From assembly GCF_009711135.1 (NCBI RefSeq), contig NZ_WMIC01000009.1, positions 1 through 64,000 of the forward strand: a stretch of DNA of 64,000 nt, given 5' to 3'. The position numbers and the translations under genes were made by a program. Below, in pieces: positions 36,119 through 44,614 of the stretch (positions within the stretch are counted from its first letter, which is position 1; each line of letters starts with the position of its first letter). Source of the stretch: Flavobacterium sp. LC2016-01. GTDB taxonomy: Bacteria > Bacteroidota > Bacteroidia > Flavobacteriales > Flavobacteriaceae. The notes below the pieces were generated by a model. The model did not search any database, was not told the DNA's origin, and saw nothing but the letters and a program-made list of their open reading frames with translations.

Positions 36119-36144
36119 TTTTACATCATCAAAAAGATGTAAAA
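36119..36144. promoter_or_regulatory. Perfect dyad TTTTACATC-N8-GATGTAAAA
   Basis: A perfect 9+9 inverted repeat with an 8-base spacer lies 10 bases before the ATG of the peroxiredoxin gene and just overlaps a -7-like TAATTTTA. It is the right size for a dimeric Crp/Fnr-type regulator such as the one encoded immediately upstream. A repressing position is suggested by its place between promoter and start codon. Confidence 0.55.
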
Positions 36145-36154
36145 CCACTACACT

Positions 36155-36751
36155 ATGAAAAAAATATTTTTAATTTTTGTGGCAGCATTAACCTCGGCTG
36201 CTCATGCTCAAAGCGAGATTCCTAAATCTGCGCTCGACATTGCTCCTTTATTAATAGGAGAAAAAATCCCGGAGTTTACTTTAAAAACTGCTGAAAATGC
36301 AGATGTAAACCTTTCAGAATTACTTAAAAAGAAAAAAACAGTTCTTGTTTTTTATCGCGGTGGCTGGTGCCCGTATTGCAATTTACATTTGCAGTCATTG
36401 GCTGAGGCTGAAAAACAAATTATCGATCTTGGTTATCAAATTATTGCCATAAGCCCGGATTCTCCTGAAAACTTAAAAATAACAGAAGAAAAAGACAAAG
36501 TAAAATACACTTTACTCTCTGATTCAAAAGGAGAATTGATAAAAGCGGCAGGAATTGCCTATCAGGCTCCAGAAAACTACAAAACAGTAATTAACGTACA
36601 TTCTAATGGAATCAATACCAGTTTACTGCCTGTTCCTTCTGTTTTTGTTGTTAATACTGAGGCTGATATACTTTTTGAATATATCTCGCCAGATTTTAAA
36701 CAGCGTATCTCCGCGGAATTATTAGTGTCAGTATTAAAAAACCTTAAATAA
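36155..36751 (+). CDS. Exported peroxiredoxin-like (AhpC/TSA) protein
   Basis: A 198-residue thioredoxin-fold protein with a signal peptide (~1-18, cleavage after AHA) and the motif GGWCPYC (Cys72 and Cys75). This CxxC with the VLVFYRGGWCPYC context is typical of an atypical peroxiredoxin/AhpC-TSA group that reduces peroxides or acts as a thiol oxidoreductase. It acts in the periplasm if the signal peptide is real. First gene after the dyad operator. Confidence 0.85.
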   Translation: MKKIFLIFVAALTSAAHAQSEIPKSALDIAPLLIGEKIPEFTLKTAENADVNLSELLKKKKTVLVFYRGGWCPYCNLHLQSLAEAEKQIIDLGYQIIAISPDSPENLKITEEKDKVKYTLLSDSKGELIKAAGIAYQAPENYKTVINVHSNGINTSLLPVPSVFVVNTEADILFEYISPDFKQRISAELLVSVLKNLK

Positions 36752-36759
36752 AAACAAAG

Positions 36760-37218
36760 ATGAAAAAGTTAGTAGTATTGTTATTGATTTTAGTTTCAGG
36801 CAGTTCATTTGCTCAAAATGATGCCAAAAGAGTTAGCCAGTATAATTTAGAAAATAAAATAGCGATTCAGGGTTATGATCCAGTTGGTTATTTTAATCAG
36901 GGAAAAGCAATTAAAGGGAAAAAAGAAATTTCAACTTCGTATCAGGGAGTGATTTATAATTTTTCATCAACTGAAAATAAAAATGTCTTTTTGAAAAACC
37001 CATCAAAATATGAGCCTCAATATGGCGGATGGTGTGCGTATGCAATGGGAAGCGCTGGCAAAAAAGTTGAAATTAATCCGGAGACTTTTAAAATTAGCGA
37101 TGGTAAACTTTATCTGTTCTACAATGCTTATTTTAATAATACGCTAAAAAGCTGGAATCCGGATGAAGCTAATTTAAAAGTTAAGGCAGATAACAACTGG
37201 AAAAAAATATACAAATAA
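36760..37218 (+). CDS. Exported YHS-domain protein
   Basis: A 152-residue protein with a signal peptide (~1-18, cleavage after SFA) and a YHS-type domain: IAIQGYDPVGYFNQGKAIKG, YEPQYGGWCAYAMG. YHS domains are small and often metal-linked; in this exported form they have no settled function. It is 8 bases from the previous gene. Confidence 0.85.
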   Translation: MKKLVVLLLILVSGSSFAQNDAKRVSQYNLENKIAIQGYDPVGYFNQGKAIKGKKEISTSYQGVIYNFSSTENKNVFLKNPSKYEPQYGGWCAYAMGSAGKKVEINPETFKISDGKLYLFYNAYFNNTLKSWNPDEANLKVKADNNWKKIYK

Positions 37219-37227
37219 CCCGAAGCC

Positions 37228-37608
37228 ATGAAAAAGGAAATTATAATATGGATTCTAAGAATAACGGCTTCGGTTATTTTATTGCAAACCTTGTTTTTTA
37301 AATTCAGTGGAGCAGAAGAAAGTATTTATATTTTCTCCACTTTAGGAGTGGAACCTTATGGAAGAATTGGTTCTGCAATTGCCGAATTAATCGTTGCAAT
37401 TTTGATTTTAATTCCCAAAACAACCTGGCTTGGAGCTTTTGGCGCTACCGGAATTATGATTGGAGCTATTTTGTCACATTTATTTGTTTTAGGAATTGAA
37501 GTTCAAAATGACGGCGGATTACTTTTTGCCTTGGCTGTTATTACGTTGTTATGCAGTTTAGGTTTGCTTTATTTCTATAAAAACAAATTGTTTAATCTTG
37601 TAAATTAG
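37228..37608 (+). CDS. DoxX-like membrane protein
   Basis: A 126-residue protein with four predicted helices (~7-25, ~44-63, ~70-89, ~97-118) and an early FFKFSGAEE motif as in DoxX-like proteins. DoxX relatives are linked to thiol and redox balance in some bacteria. The gap to the previous gene is 9 bases. Confidence 0.75.
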   Translation: MKKEIIIWILRITASVILLQTLFFKFSGAEESIYIFSTLGVEPYGRIGSAIAELIVAILILIPKTTWLGAFGATGIMIGAILSHLFVLGIEVQNDGGLLFALAVITLLCSLGLLYFYKNKLFNLVN

Positions 37609-37613
37609 AAGTT

Positions 37614-38102
37614 ATGTTACTAAAATCAATACACCGCAGTTTAGATGAGTTAACGGATTTATTGAATCAATTATCTAATAGAGATTATTCAGAATCCTGC
37701 CAGGCTTTAAGCAATGCCACTATTGGCGAACATACAAGGCATATTCTTGAAATGTTTCAATGTCTTCAAAACGGATATGATTCAGGAATTGTAAATTATG
37801 ATAATCGCGAGAGAAACAACAGAATTCAAACTGAAACCGAATTTGCAAAACAATGCATCACTGAAATTAAAGCAGATTTGCAAAGCGAGAATAAAATAAT
37901 GTTTCTGGAGCAGTTTATTGATGGACTTAACATGAGAATTCAAAGTAATTATTACAGAGAATTGCTTTATAATCTAGAACATTGTGTGCATCATCAGGCT
38001 TTAATAAAAGTGGCTGTACTGCAATTTGAAAATATTTTAATAGATGACAATTTTGGCGTAGCGCGTTCAACTATCGAATATAGAAAACAATGTGTACAGT
38101 AA
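37614..38102 (+). CDS. DinB-fold protein
   Basis: A 162-residue four-helix-bundle protein with spaced His residues (IGEHTRHI near residue 40, EHCVHHQAL near residue 127) that match the metal triad of the DinB/YfiT/BstA family. Some members are thiol-S-transferases; the rest are unassigned. Its stop overlaps the next gene by 13 bases, so the two are translationally coupled. Confidence 0.8.
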   Translation: MLLKSIHRSLDELTDLLNQLSNRDYSESCQALSNATIGEHTRHILEMFQCLQNGYDSGIVNYDNRERNNRIQTETEFAKQCITEIKADLQSENKIMFLEQFIDGLNMRIQSNYYRELLYNLEHCVHHQALIKVAVLQFENILIDDNFGVARSTIEYRKQCVQ

Positions 38103-38800
38103 GTTTTATAAATAATAAAGGAGTTGCTATTATTACTTCAAACCGGGACGAAAAAGTAATTCGTCCCGGTGCTGTTGTGCCTAGAAATTACTGTCACAAC
38201 GGTAAAAATATAATGTATCCAAAAGATTCAAAAGCAGGAGGAACCTGGTTTGCAATGGATGAAAACGGAACTGTTTTGGTTTTATTAAATGGCGGGATTA
38301 CAAAACACATTCCCATACTTCCGTATCGAAAAAGCCGCGGATTAATTGTTCTGGATATTATTGAAAAAGATTCACCAAAGGATTTTTGGAAACAAATTGA
38401 TCTCCATAATATCGAACCATTTACGCTGGTTTTGTATCAGGAAAAAGATTTGTACGAATTGATTTGGGATGGAAGCAGTAAAAGAAAAACAAAACTTGAT
38501 GAAACTCAAAGTCATATTTGGTCATCGGTCACTTTATATCCAGAAGAAATTAGAAAACAACGATCCAATTGGTTTTTTGAATTTGTAAAAGATAAAAATG
38601 AAATCTCAGCCTTAGATATGCTGGATTTTCATAAAAACACACACAGCGATGACACACAAAATGGTTTAATCATTAATAGAGAAAATTCAATGAAAACCTT
38701 AAGTGTAACGCAAGTGGTAATAGAACAAAATAAAGGTGCAATGAATTATTATGATTTAATAAAAACAGAAGATTTTTCAACCTCTTTTATTCGAATCTAA
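38090..38800 (+). CDS. NRDE/TANGO2-family protein
   Basis: A 236-residue protein starting MCTVSF and keeping the NRDE block as SNRDEKVIRP, then GGTWFAMDENGTVLVLLNGG. The Cys2 position is family-typical (Ntn-hydrolase-like). TANGO2-type proteins are linked to haem or lipid handling in eukaryotes; the bacterial role is open. The ATG lies within the end of the DinB-fold gene. Confidence 0.88.
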   Translation: MCTVSFINNKGVAIITSNRDEKVIRPGAVVPRNYCHNGKNIMYPKDSKAGGTWFAMDENGTVLVLLNGGITKHIPILPYRKSRGLIVLDIIEKDSPKDFWKQIDLHNIEPFTLVLYQEKDLYELIWDGSSKRKTKLDETQSHIWSSVTLYPEEIRKQRSNWFFEFVKDKNEISALDMLDFHKNTHSDDTQNGLIINRENSMKTLSVTQVVIEQNKGAMNYYDLIKTEDFSTSFIRI

Positions 38801-38811
38801 AATATAAATCT

Positions 38812-39846
38812 ATGAAACTATTTCTTCACAAAGTAACCAATTGGGAATATTGGCCATTTCAGGTTTTGTACTTTCCTATTTATTTTCTTTGGGCATATTA
38901 CGCAATCAAAGCAAGGTCGATTTTTTTCTTTAACGCCTCAAATCCCAAAATTAAAAATGGCGGTTTTATCATGGAAAGTAAAAAACAGATTTATGATTTA
39001 CTGCCTAAAAAACATTATCCCAAAACTATTTTAGTTCGGGAAAAATCTGATTTAAAAGATATTGTCAATCTACTGGTCGAAAAACAAATCTATTTTCCAT
39101 TAATTGCAAAACCAGATATTGGCCTGCGCGGTTCCGGAGTAAAAAAAATTAAAACCGTTTCTGAGCTGACAGATTATGCGTCTAAAGCAAATTTTGATTT
39201 TTTACTGCAAGATCTTATTCCGTTTGAAAAAGAAGTAGGTGTTTTTTATGTACGCAGTCCGCTTGAAAAAAATGGAAAAATTACAGGAATTGTTTCTAAA
39301 GAGTTTTTGATTGTAACCGGAGATGGAAAATCAACGATTGAAAATTTAATCAAGCAAACGCCAAGATTTGAACTGCAGTTTGAGGTTTTGAAACAAGAAT
39401 ATGGAGAAGAACTGCAGCGAATTTTACCTAAAGACGAAACCTTAAATTTAGTTCCGTTTGGTAATCATGCCCGAGGCGCAAAATTTCTTGACGGCAGTGA
39501 TTGGATTACTTCAGAATTAACAAAGACAATTAATGAAATTGCAATTCAAATTCCAGGATTCTATTTCGGACGTTTCGATATCATGTACAATACTTTTCAA
39601 GAATTAGAGCGAGGAGAAAATTTTCAAATTGTAGAACTTAACGGAGCGGCGAGCGAACCTACGCATATATACGATCCCAAACATTCCGTATGGTTTGCCT
39701 GGAAAGAACTGGCAAGACATATTACTTATATGTATGAAATAAGTGCTGAAAACCATAAATTGGGAGTTCCTTATTTAGATTATAAAGTGGGAATCCGTGA
39801 ATACAAATTGCATTTAGTTCAAAATAATAAAATTATAAATTTTTAA
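38812..39846 (+). CDS. ATP-grasp ligase-like protein
   Basis: A 344-residue protein. An N-terminal hydrophobic stretch (~15-35) is followed by an ATP-grasp domain with PLIAKPDIGLRGSGV (ATP-binding loop), FLLQDLIPFEKEVGVFYV and the metal-binding FQIVELNGAASEPTHIYDP. It resembles D-Ala-D-Ala ligase-like proteins in sequence annotations, but the N-terminal substrate domain is not that of Ddl. It may ligate an amino acid or peptide to an unknown acceptor. The next gene starts 2 bases later. Confidence 0.75.
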   Translation: MKLFLHKVTNWEYWPFQVLYFPIYFLWAYYAIKARSIFFFNASNPKIKNGGFIMESKKQIYDLLPKKHYPKTILVREKSDLKDIVNLLVEKQIYFPLIAKPDIGLRGSGVKKIKTVSELTDYASKANFDFLLQDLIPFEKEVGVFYVRSPLEKNGKITGIVSKEFLIVTGDGKSTIENLIKQTPRFELQFEVLKQEYGEELQRILPKDETLNLVPFGNHARGAKFLDGSDWITSELTKTINEIAIQIPGFYFGRFDIMYNTFQELERGENFQIVELNGAASEPTHIYDPKHSVWFAWKELARHITYMYEISAENHKLGVPYLDYKVGIREYKLHLVQNNKIINF

Positions 39847-39848
39847 AA

Positions 39849-40505
39849 ATGAAGAGTTTAATGAATATCTTAGTTGGATTTCTCGTAAGTTTTTTGGGAT
39901 CAATTCCCTTAGGATATTTAAACCTTGTTGGATTAGAAATTTATACCAAATCAGGACTTCATGATTTAGTTTTCTTTTTATTCGGAGTTATTCTAGTAGA
40001 AACCTTTGTTATTTATTTCACGCTTCTTTTTGCAAAACAACTCATTAACAATAAAAAGTTAATGAAGATCATTGATTTTTTTGCGGTAGGATTTATGTTT
40101 GTTTTGTCTTTTGCTTTTTATTTCAATTTTAATCAAGAAATAAAATCAGATGAAATTTTGTCCAAATATTTAATCTATTCACCGTTTATGATTGGAATTG
40201 TTTTAAACTGTTTTAATTTTTTACAGCTTCCTTTTTGGGCCAGCTGGAATTTATATCTGCTTAACGGAAAGTACATTGCCATTGAAAGAAAATTAAAATA
40301 TTATTATATTGCAGGAACTTTGATTGGTGTTTTTTTTGGAATGTTTAGCTTGATTGTAATTTTGCAGACTTTTTTTCAAAAAACAAATCAGTTTTCAAAG
40401 TACATAATGCCAGTTTTTATTCCAGTTTTTTTTATAATTCTGGGAAGTATCCAAGTATTAAAAGTGTATAAAAAATATTTTAAATCAGCAGCTTTAGAAA
40501 TTTAA
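39849..40505 (+). CDS. LysE/ArgO-type transporter-like protein
   Basis: A 218-residue protein with six predicted helices and the LysE-like start FLVSFLGSIPLGYLNLVGLEI. LysE members export amino acids and related small molecules. In this unit it could export a product of the ATP-grasp enzyme encoded just upstream. Confidence 0.7.
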   Translation: MKSLMNILVGFLVSFLGSIPLGYLNLVGLEIYTKSGLHDLVFFLFGVILVETFVIYFTLLFAKQLINNKKLMKIIDFFAVGFMFVLSFAFYFNFNQEIKSDEILSKYLIYSPFMIGIVLNCFNFLQLPFWASWNLYLLNGKYIAIERKLKYYYIAGTLIGVFFGMFSLIVILQTFFQKTNQFSKYIMPVFIPVFFIILGSIQVLKVYKKYFKSAALEI

Positions 40506-40532
40506 AAGCTAAAGTGCATCAAATTTTTATTT

Positions 40533-41474
40533 ATGAAAAAACTATACTTTCTCCTTCCGTTTATTTTATTTGGATGTAAATCAAATACTTCTACGGTTGG
40601 TGAGATAAATTATAAAGTTTCGCAGACCGAAGTTTCAGACTTTTTAAAATATCTTTCTTCAGATGAATTACAAGGGCGAGAAACCGGAACTAAAGGAATC
40701 GAAAAAGCGGCTGTTTTTTTAGAAGACTTTTTTAAGGAGAATAAAATCAAACCTTATTTTGCAACTTATCGCGATACGCTGACGAATTTTAAATCGCCCG
40801 CTTATAATATTGTTGGCGTTTTAGAAGGAACAGATCCAGTTTTAAAAAAGGAATTTGTGGTTTTGAGTGCGCATTATGATCATATTGGTTTGGAGACTAA
40901 ACAGCAGGCTGATCAAATTAATAATGGAGCTAATGACGATGCTTCGGGCGTAACTGCCGTGGCGCAGATGGCTAAATATTTTGCCAAAACAAAATCGAAC
41001 AAACGAAGTATTCTTTTTGTGTTTTTTGCAGGAGAAGAAAAAGGTTTATTGGGCTCTGAAAGTTTGGTAGAAAAATTAAAAAAGAGAAATTTTAATTTGT
41101 ACGCACAATTGAATATCGAAATGATCGGCGTGCCAATGAAACGCGATTATTTAGCTTATATAACGGGTTTTGACAAATCGAATATGGCGCAGAAAATCAA
41201 TGAATATACTGGGAAAAATACAATTGGATTTTTGCCGAAAGAAGCAGAGTATAAATTGTTTTACAGATCTGATAATTATTCCTTTTTCGAGGCTTTCGGA
41301 AAACCTTGCCAGTCGATAAGTACTTTCGATTTTGAGAATTTTGATTTTTATCATCATGTTTCAGACGAATTTAAAGTGATGGATATTTCGCATATGACTT
41401 CATTTATTCAGGAATTTTTGCCTGCTGTCACGAAGATTGCTTCTACACCAACAGAAGAAATAACAATGAATTAA
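40533..41474 (+). CDS. M28-family zinc peptidase lipoprotein
   Basis: A 313-residue protein with a lipoprotein signal (Cys15 in LFGCKSN). The M28 metal-binding residues are seen in order: His in SAHYDHIG, Asp in NDDASG, Glu-Glu in AGEEKGLLGS, Glu in NIEMIG and His in DFYHHVSD. It cleaves peptides, probably as an aminopeptidase, anchored to a membrane. The start lies 27 bases after the LysE-like gene, so it could be the end of that transcript. Confidence 0.88.
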   Translation: MKKLYFLLPFILFGCKSNTSTVGEINYKVSQTEVSDFLKYLSSDELQGRETGTKGIEKAAVFLEDFFKENKIKPYFATYRDTLTNFKSPAYNIVGVLEGTDPVLKKEFVVLSAHYDHIGLETKQQADQINNGANDDASGVTAVAQMAKYFAKTKSNKRSILFVFFAGEEKGLLGSESLVEKLKKRNFNLYAQLNIEMIGVPMKRDYLAYITGFDKSNMAQKINEYTGKNTIGFLPKEAEYKLFYRSDNYSFFEAFGKPCQSISTFDFENFDFYHHVSDEFKVMDISHMTSFIQEFLPAVTKIASTPTEEITMN

Positions 41475-41512
41475 TAACACCGCTTTTTATTGGATTTGAT
41501 TATTTTTGCAGA

Positions 41513-42190
41513 ATGAAAAATATTATTGTTACCGGAACGAGCAGAGGAATTGGTTATGAATTAGCATTGCAGTTTGCCAATGCAGGAAATCAGGTTTTAG
41601 CGATTTCAAGAAAAACTCCGCAAGCACTTTTAGAACATAAAAATGTTACGTGCTTATCAATTGATTTGGCTGATGAAACAGCTTTAGCAGACGTAGAAAA
41701 TTTTCTTTCGTCAACATGGAAAAAAGTTGATGCAGTTGTTCATAATGCTGGTGCTTTAATTTGGAAACCTTTTGCAGAAACCACCCAAGCTGATTTCGAA
41801 AAAATTTATAAAGTGAATGTTTTTGCAGTTGCAAATCTTACTAGAATTTGTCTTCCATATTTACAGAAAGGCAGTCATGTTGTAACAATCAGTTCGATCG
41901 GTGGCGTTCGCGGAAGCTTGAAATTTGCAGGTTTGGCCGCTTACAGTTCAAGTAAAGGTGCGGTAATTACTTTAACAGAATTATTGGCTGAAGAATATAA
42001 AGAAAAAGGCATTTCATTTAATGTTCTGGCTTTAGGTTCTGTTCAGACCGAAATGCTGAACGAAGCTTTCCCAGGTTATCAAGCGCCAATTTCGGCAGAA
42101 GGAATGGCAACTTACATTTATGATTTTACGCTAAACGGAAACAAATATTTTAACGGAAAAGTATTGGAAGTTTCTTCAACGAATCCGTAG
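41513..42190 (+). CDS. Short-chain dehydrogenase/reductase
   Basis: A 225-residue SDR with NAD(P)-binding TGTSRGIGYE (~6-15), NNAG-type HNAGA (~83), catalytic Ser in TISSIGG and YSSSK (Tyr and Lys). Substrate unknown. Confidence 0.92.
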   Translation: MKNIIVTGTSRGIGYELALQFANAGNQVLAISRKTPQALLEHKNVTCLSIDLADETALADVENFLSSTWKKVDAVVHNAGALIWKPFAETTQADFEKIYKVNVFAVANLTRICLPYLQKGSHVVTISSIGGVRGSLKFAGLAAYSSSKGAVITLTELLAEEYKEKGISFNVLALGSVQTEMLNEAFPGYQAPISAEGMATYIYDFTLNGNKYFNGKVLEVSSTNP

Positions 42191-42203
42191 TTAAATATAA
42201 ATT

Positions 42204-42227
42204 GTCAGGCTGAGCGGAGTCGAAGCC
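42204..42227. repeat. Dispersed-repeat fragment (GTCAGGCTGAGCGGAGTCGA)
   Basis: A 24-base stretch GTCAGGCTGAGCGGAGTCGA plus AGCC sits between the SDR and SprT-like genes. It resembles half of a GTC..GAC palindrome that I recall as frequent between flavobacterial genes; the other half is missing here. Confidence 0.5.
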
Positions 42228-42287
42228 TTTTTTGTTCTTTTAACTAATCGAAAAAATATAACTCAAAATTCAAAATTCATAATTAAA

Positions 42288-42884
42288 TTGAGCGATACAT
42301 TAGCAAAATATATTCCGGAGCACGCTGTAAAGCCTGTTTTTGATTTGATTGTAGCCAATCAGGTTCATCTGAAAATTGTAAATGAACGTCAGACGCGTCA
42401 TGGAGATTATCGCAGAGGACCAAGCGGTAAACATGAAATCACGGTTAATGCGAGCTTAAATAAGTACCGTTTTTTGATTACGCTGATTCATGAAATCTCG
42501 CATTTAGTTGCATTCGAAAAATTCGGAAGAAATATAAAACCACATGGAAATGAATGGAAATATACTTTTCAGCGTTTAATGGTTCCTTTTATTCGGCCAG
42601 AAATATTTCCAGGTCAGATTTTACCTTTGCTTGCGAGACATTTTAAAAATCCGTCGGCGAGCAGTGATACTGATACGACTTTGTCACTGGCATTGAAACA
42701 ATATGATGCAAACAGTGATAAAAATTATGTTTTTGAAATTCCATACGGAAGTGTTTTCAAAATAAAAAATGGCAAAGTATTTAAAAAAATTGCCGTTAGA
42801 ACCAAACGTTTCGAATGCCTCGAAATAAGTACAGGAAAAACCTATCTTTTTAATCCAAATGCAGAAGTTGAGCTGATGGATTAA
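42288..42884 (+). CDS. SprT-like zinc-binding protein
   Basis: A 198-residue protein with HEISHLVAFEKFG (HExxH) followed by HGNEWK, the SprT-type metal site; SprT-like proteases act on DNA-protein cross-links in other organisms. The start is TTG at 42288 in front of SDTLAKYIPEHA, the only in-frame choice that keeps the N-terminus. Confidence 0.85.
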   Translation: MSDTLAKYIPEHAVKPVFDLIVANQVHLKIVNERQTRHGDYRRGPSGKHEITVNASLNKYRFLITLIHEISHLVAFEKFGRNIKPHGNEWKYTFQRLMVPFIRPEIFPGQILPLLARHFKNPSASSDTDTTLSLALKQYDANSDKNYVFEIPYGSVFKIKNGKVFKKIAVRTKRFECLEISTGKTYLFNPNAEVELMD

Positions 42885-42907
42885 AGGTTTAAATATTTCA
42901 AAATAGA

Positions 42908-42956
42908 AAAATCCAAATTCCAATTTTATATGAGATTGAAATTTGGATTTTTTTTG
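42908..42956 (+). terminator. Terminator of the SprT-like gene (TCCAAATTCCAA hairpin)
   Basis: Hairpin AAATCCAAATT / AATTTGGATTT followed by a long T-run. Its stem is shared by hairpins near 43785 and 46320 (see findings). Confidence 0.75.
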
Positions 42957-43046
42957 TTGGGATTTGTCATAAGAAATTTAATATTAATTTTAAATACAGC
43001 TTACTCTACGTTTGTAGAATTGTATTATCTTTACAAAAAGATCTTT

Positions 43047-43769
43047 ATGAAAAATACAGTAATTTTATTTGCGTTATTATTTTCATTGGTTTCCTGCGAC
43101 AAGGATCCTGTATTAATTAAATCTGGAATTGAAACTAAAGTGAGCGGAAATGTCACTGATAATCATGATACGCCAATTTCAAATTTAATTGTAAAAGTTG
43201 GAGAATATAAAGTGACAAACACTGGCTCCTATATCATGTCTTATGAAGATCATGAATTTATAAAATGGGTTGATTCGACTCATACGGATAATAATGGAAA
43301 TTATAATTTTACCTTTAAAACTAGCGGTAAAGGAAATTTTTATAATTTAGTGATAGGTAAAGAAGTAAAGCCACATGAAACTCCAGTTATCTTTGGAGAA
43401 TGTTATGTTCGTATTACAGAGGATGCAAATGATATGAGATTTATTGGGAAACAATTTGAGTTTAATACAAATGATTTAATTCGATTATATCCATGCCAAG
43501 TAACATTTAAGCTCAATAATATTGAAACTTTTCCTGTACAAATTATGCATGAATATACAAATGCATCCAATTTAACTTATTTGACTGCTAATGGAACTTC
43601 TGAGCAAACGATATACATACAGCGTTACAATAAAGAAAAAGTTATTTTGTCAAGGATGAAAAATGGAATTAGGCAGATAGCATCATATGAGTTTCCTGCA
43701 AGTAATGTAGAAGGAATAACCTATCAAACAATAGCAGTTTTAGAAACTGATTTTAAAGATATAAAATAA
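43047..43769 (+). CDS. Lipoprotein with carboxypeptidase-regulatory-like domain
   Basis: A 240-residue protein with lipoprotein signal (LFSLVSCDKD, Cys at ~17). The mature part has VSGNVTDNHDTPISNLIVKVGEYKV and HTDNNGNYNFTF, typical of the carboxypeptidase-regulatory-like beta-sandwich common in Bacteroidota surface proteins. Start placed at the ATG at 43047; the longer frame to 42930 lies in the terminator/repeat region. Confidence 0.7.
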   Translation: MKNTVILFALLFSLVSCDKDPVLIKSGIETKVSGNVTDNHDTPISNLIVKVGEYKVTNTGSYIMSYEDHEFIKWVDSTHTDNNGNYNFTFKTSGKGNFYNLVIGKEVKPHETPVIFGECYVRITEDANDMRFIGKQFEFNTNDLIRLYPCQVTFKLNNIETFPVQIMHEYTNASNLTYLTANGTSEQTIYIQRYNKEKVILSRMKNGIRQIASYEFPASNVEGITYQTIAVLETDFKDIK

Positions 43770-43781
43770 TTAGGTATCAAT

Positions 43782-43834
43782 AAAAAAATCCCAAATTCCA
43801 ATCTTAGTAAAATTAGGAATTTGGGATTTTAAAT
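43782..43834. terminator. Bidirectional terminator (CCAAATTCC hairpin)
   Basis: Hairpin AAAATCCCAAATTCC / GGAATTTGGGATTTT between the convergent lipoprotein and MlaF-type genes. Confidence 0.8.
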
Positions 43835-43852
43835 ATTGGAATTTTAGAGAAC

Positions 43853-44614
43853 TTAACCTTTCAAATAAGCTTCTCTTACTTTCTTGAATAAATTTGAAGA
43901 ATAAACAAATTTCACGATATCTTTATTGTCAGTTCTAAAGATTTCTTCTTTAGTTCCTTGCCACGCTTTTAATCCTTTTTTTAAGAAAACAATATTCTCG
44001 CCAATTTCCATCACCGAGTTCATATCATGCGTATTAATTACGGTTGTAATGTTGTATTCTTTTGTAATCTCCTGAATCAGGTTATCAATCAAAGTTGAGG
44101 TATTCGGATCTAAACCTGAGTTAGGTTCATCACAAAACAAATACTTCGGATTATTTACGATTGCACGTGCAATCGCCACACGTTTCTGCATTCCTCCTGA
44201 AATTTCAGATGGAAGTTTTTTATGTGCATCAACAAGATTTACTCTTTCTAAAACGAAATCAACGCGTTCTTTAATTTTGGCTTTGTTGTCGTTTGTAAAC
44301 ATTTTTAAAGGGAAAGCTACGTTTTCTTCAACTGTCATCGAATCAAACAAAGCACTTCCTTGAAATACCATTCCAATTTCCGTTCTCAATTCTCTTTTTT
44401 CATCCGGATTTAATTCAGAATAAACTCTTCCGTCAAACTCAATTGTTCCAGAATCAGGAGTATGAATTCCAAGTAAAGTTTTTAATAAAACTGTTTTTCC
44501 AGATCCACTTTGTCCAATAATCAGATTGGTTTTTCCAGTTTCAAAAACGGTCGAAACACCTTTTAGAACTTTGCTGTCCCCAAATGATTTTACTACATTT
44601 TTTACTTCTATCAT
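43853..44614 (-). CDS. mlaF: MlaF-type ABC transporter ATP-binding protein
   Basis: A 253-residue ATPase starting MIEVKNVVKSF with Walker A GQSGSGKT, Q-loop MVFQGSALF, signature SGGMQKR and Walker B FCDEPNSGLDP. MlaF-type ATPases drive phospholipid transport between the two membranes. The ATG at 44614 overlaps the stop of the permease gene (ATGA), so the frame to 44674 is not used. Confidence 0.9.
   Translation of the reverse strand: MIEVKNVVKSFGDSKVLKGVSTVFETGKTNLIIGQSGSGKTVLLKTLLGIHTPDSGTIEFDGRVYSELNPDEKRELRTEIGMVFQGSALFDSMTVEENVAFPLKMFTNDNKAKIKERVDFVLERVNLVDAHKKLPSEISGGMQKRVAIARAIVNNPKYLFCDEPNSGLDPNTSTLIDNLIQEITKEYNITTVINTHDMNSVMEIGENIVFLKKGLKAWQGTKEEIFRTDNKDIVKFVYSSNLFKKVREAYLKG

Noticed and set aside
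42930-43046. 39-residue N-terminal extension of the lipoprotein frame
   Set aside because: It lies in the terminator hairpin, and the ATG at 43047 starts a standard lipoprotein signal.
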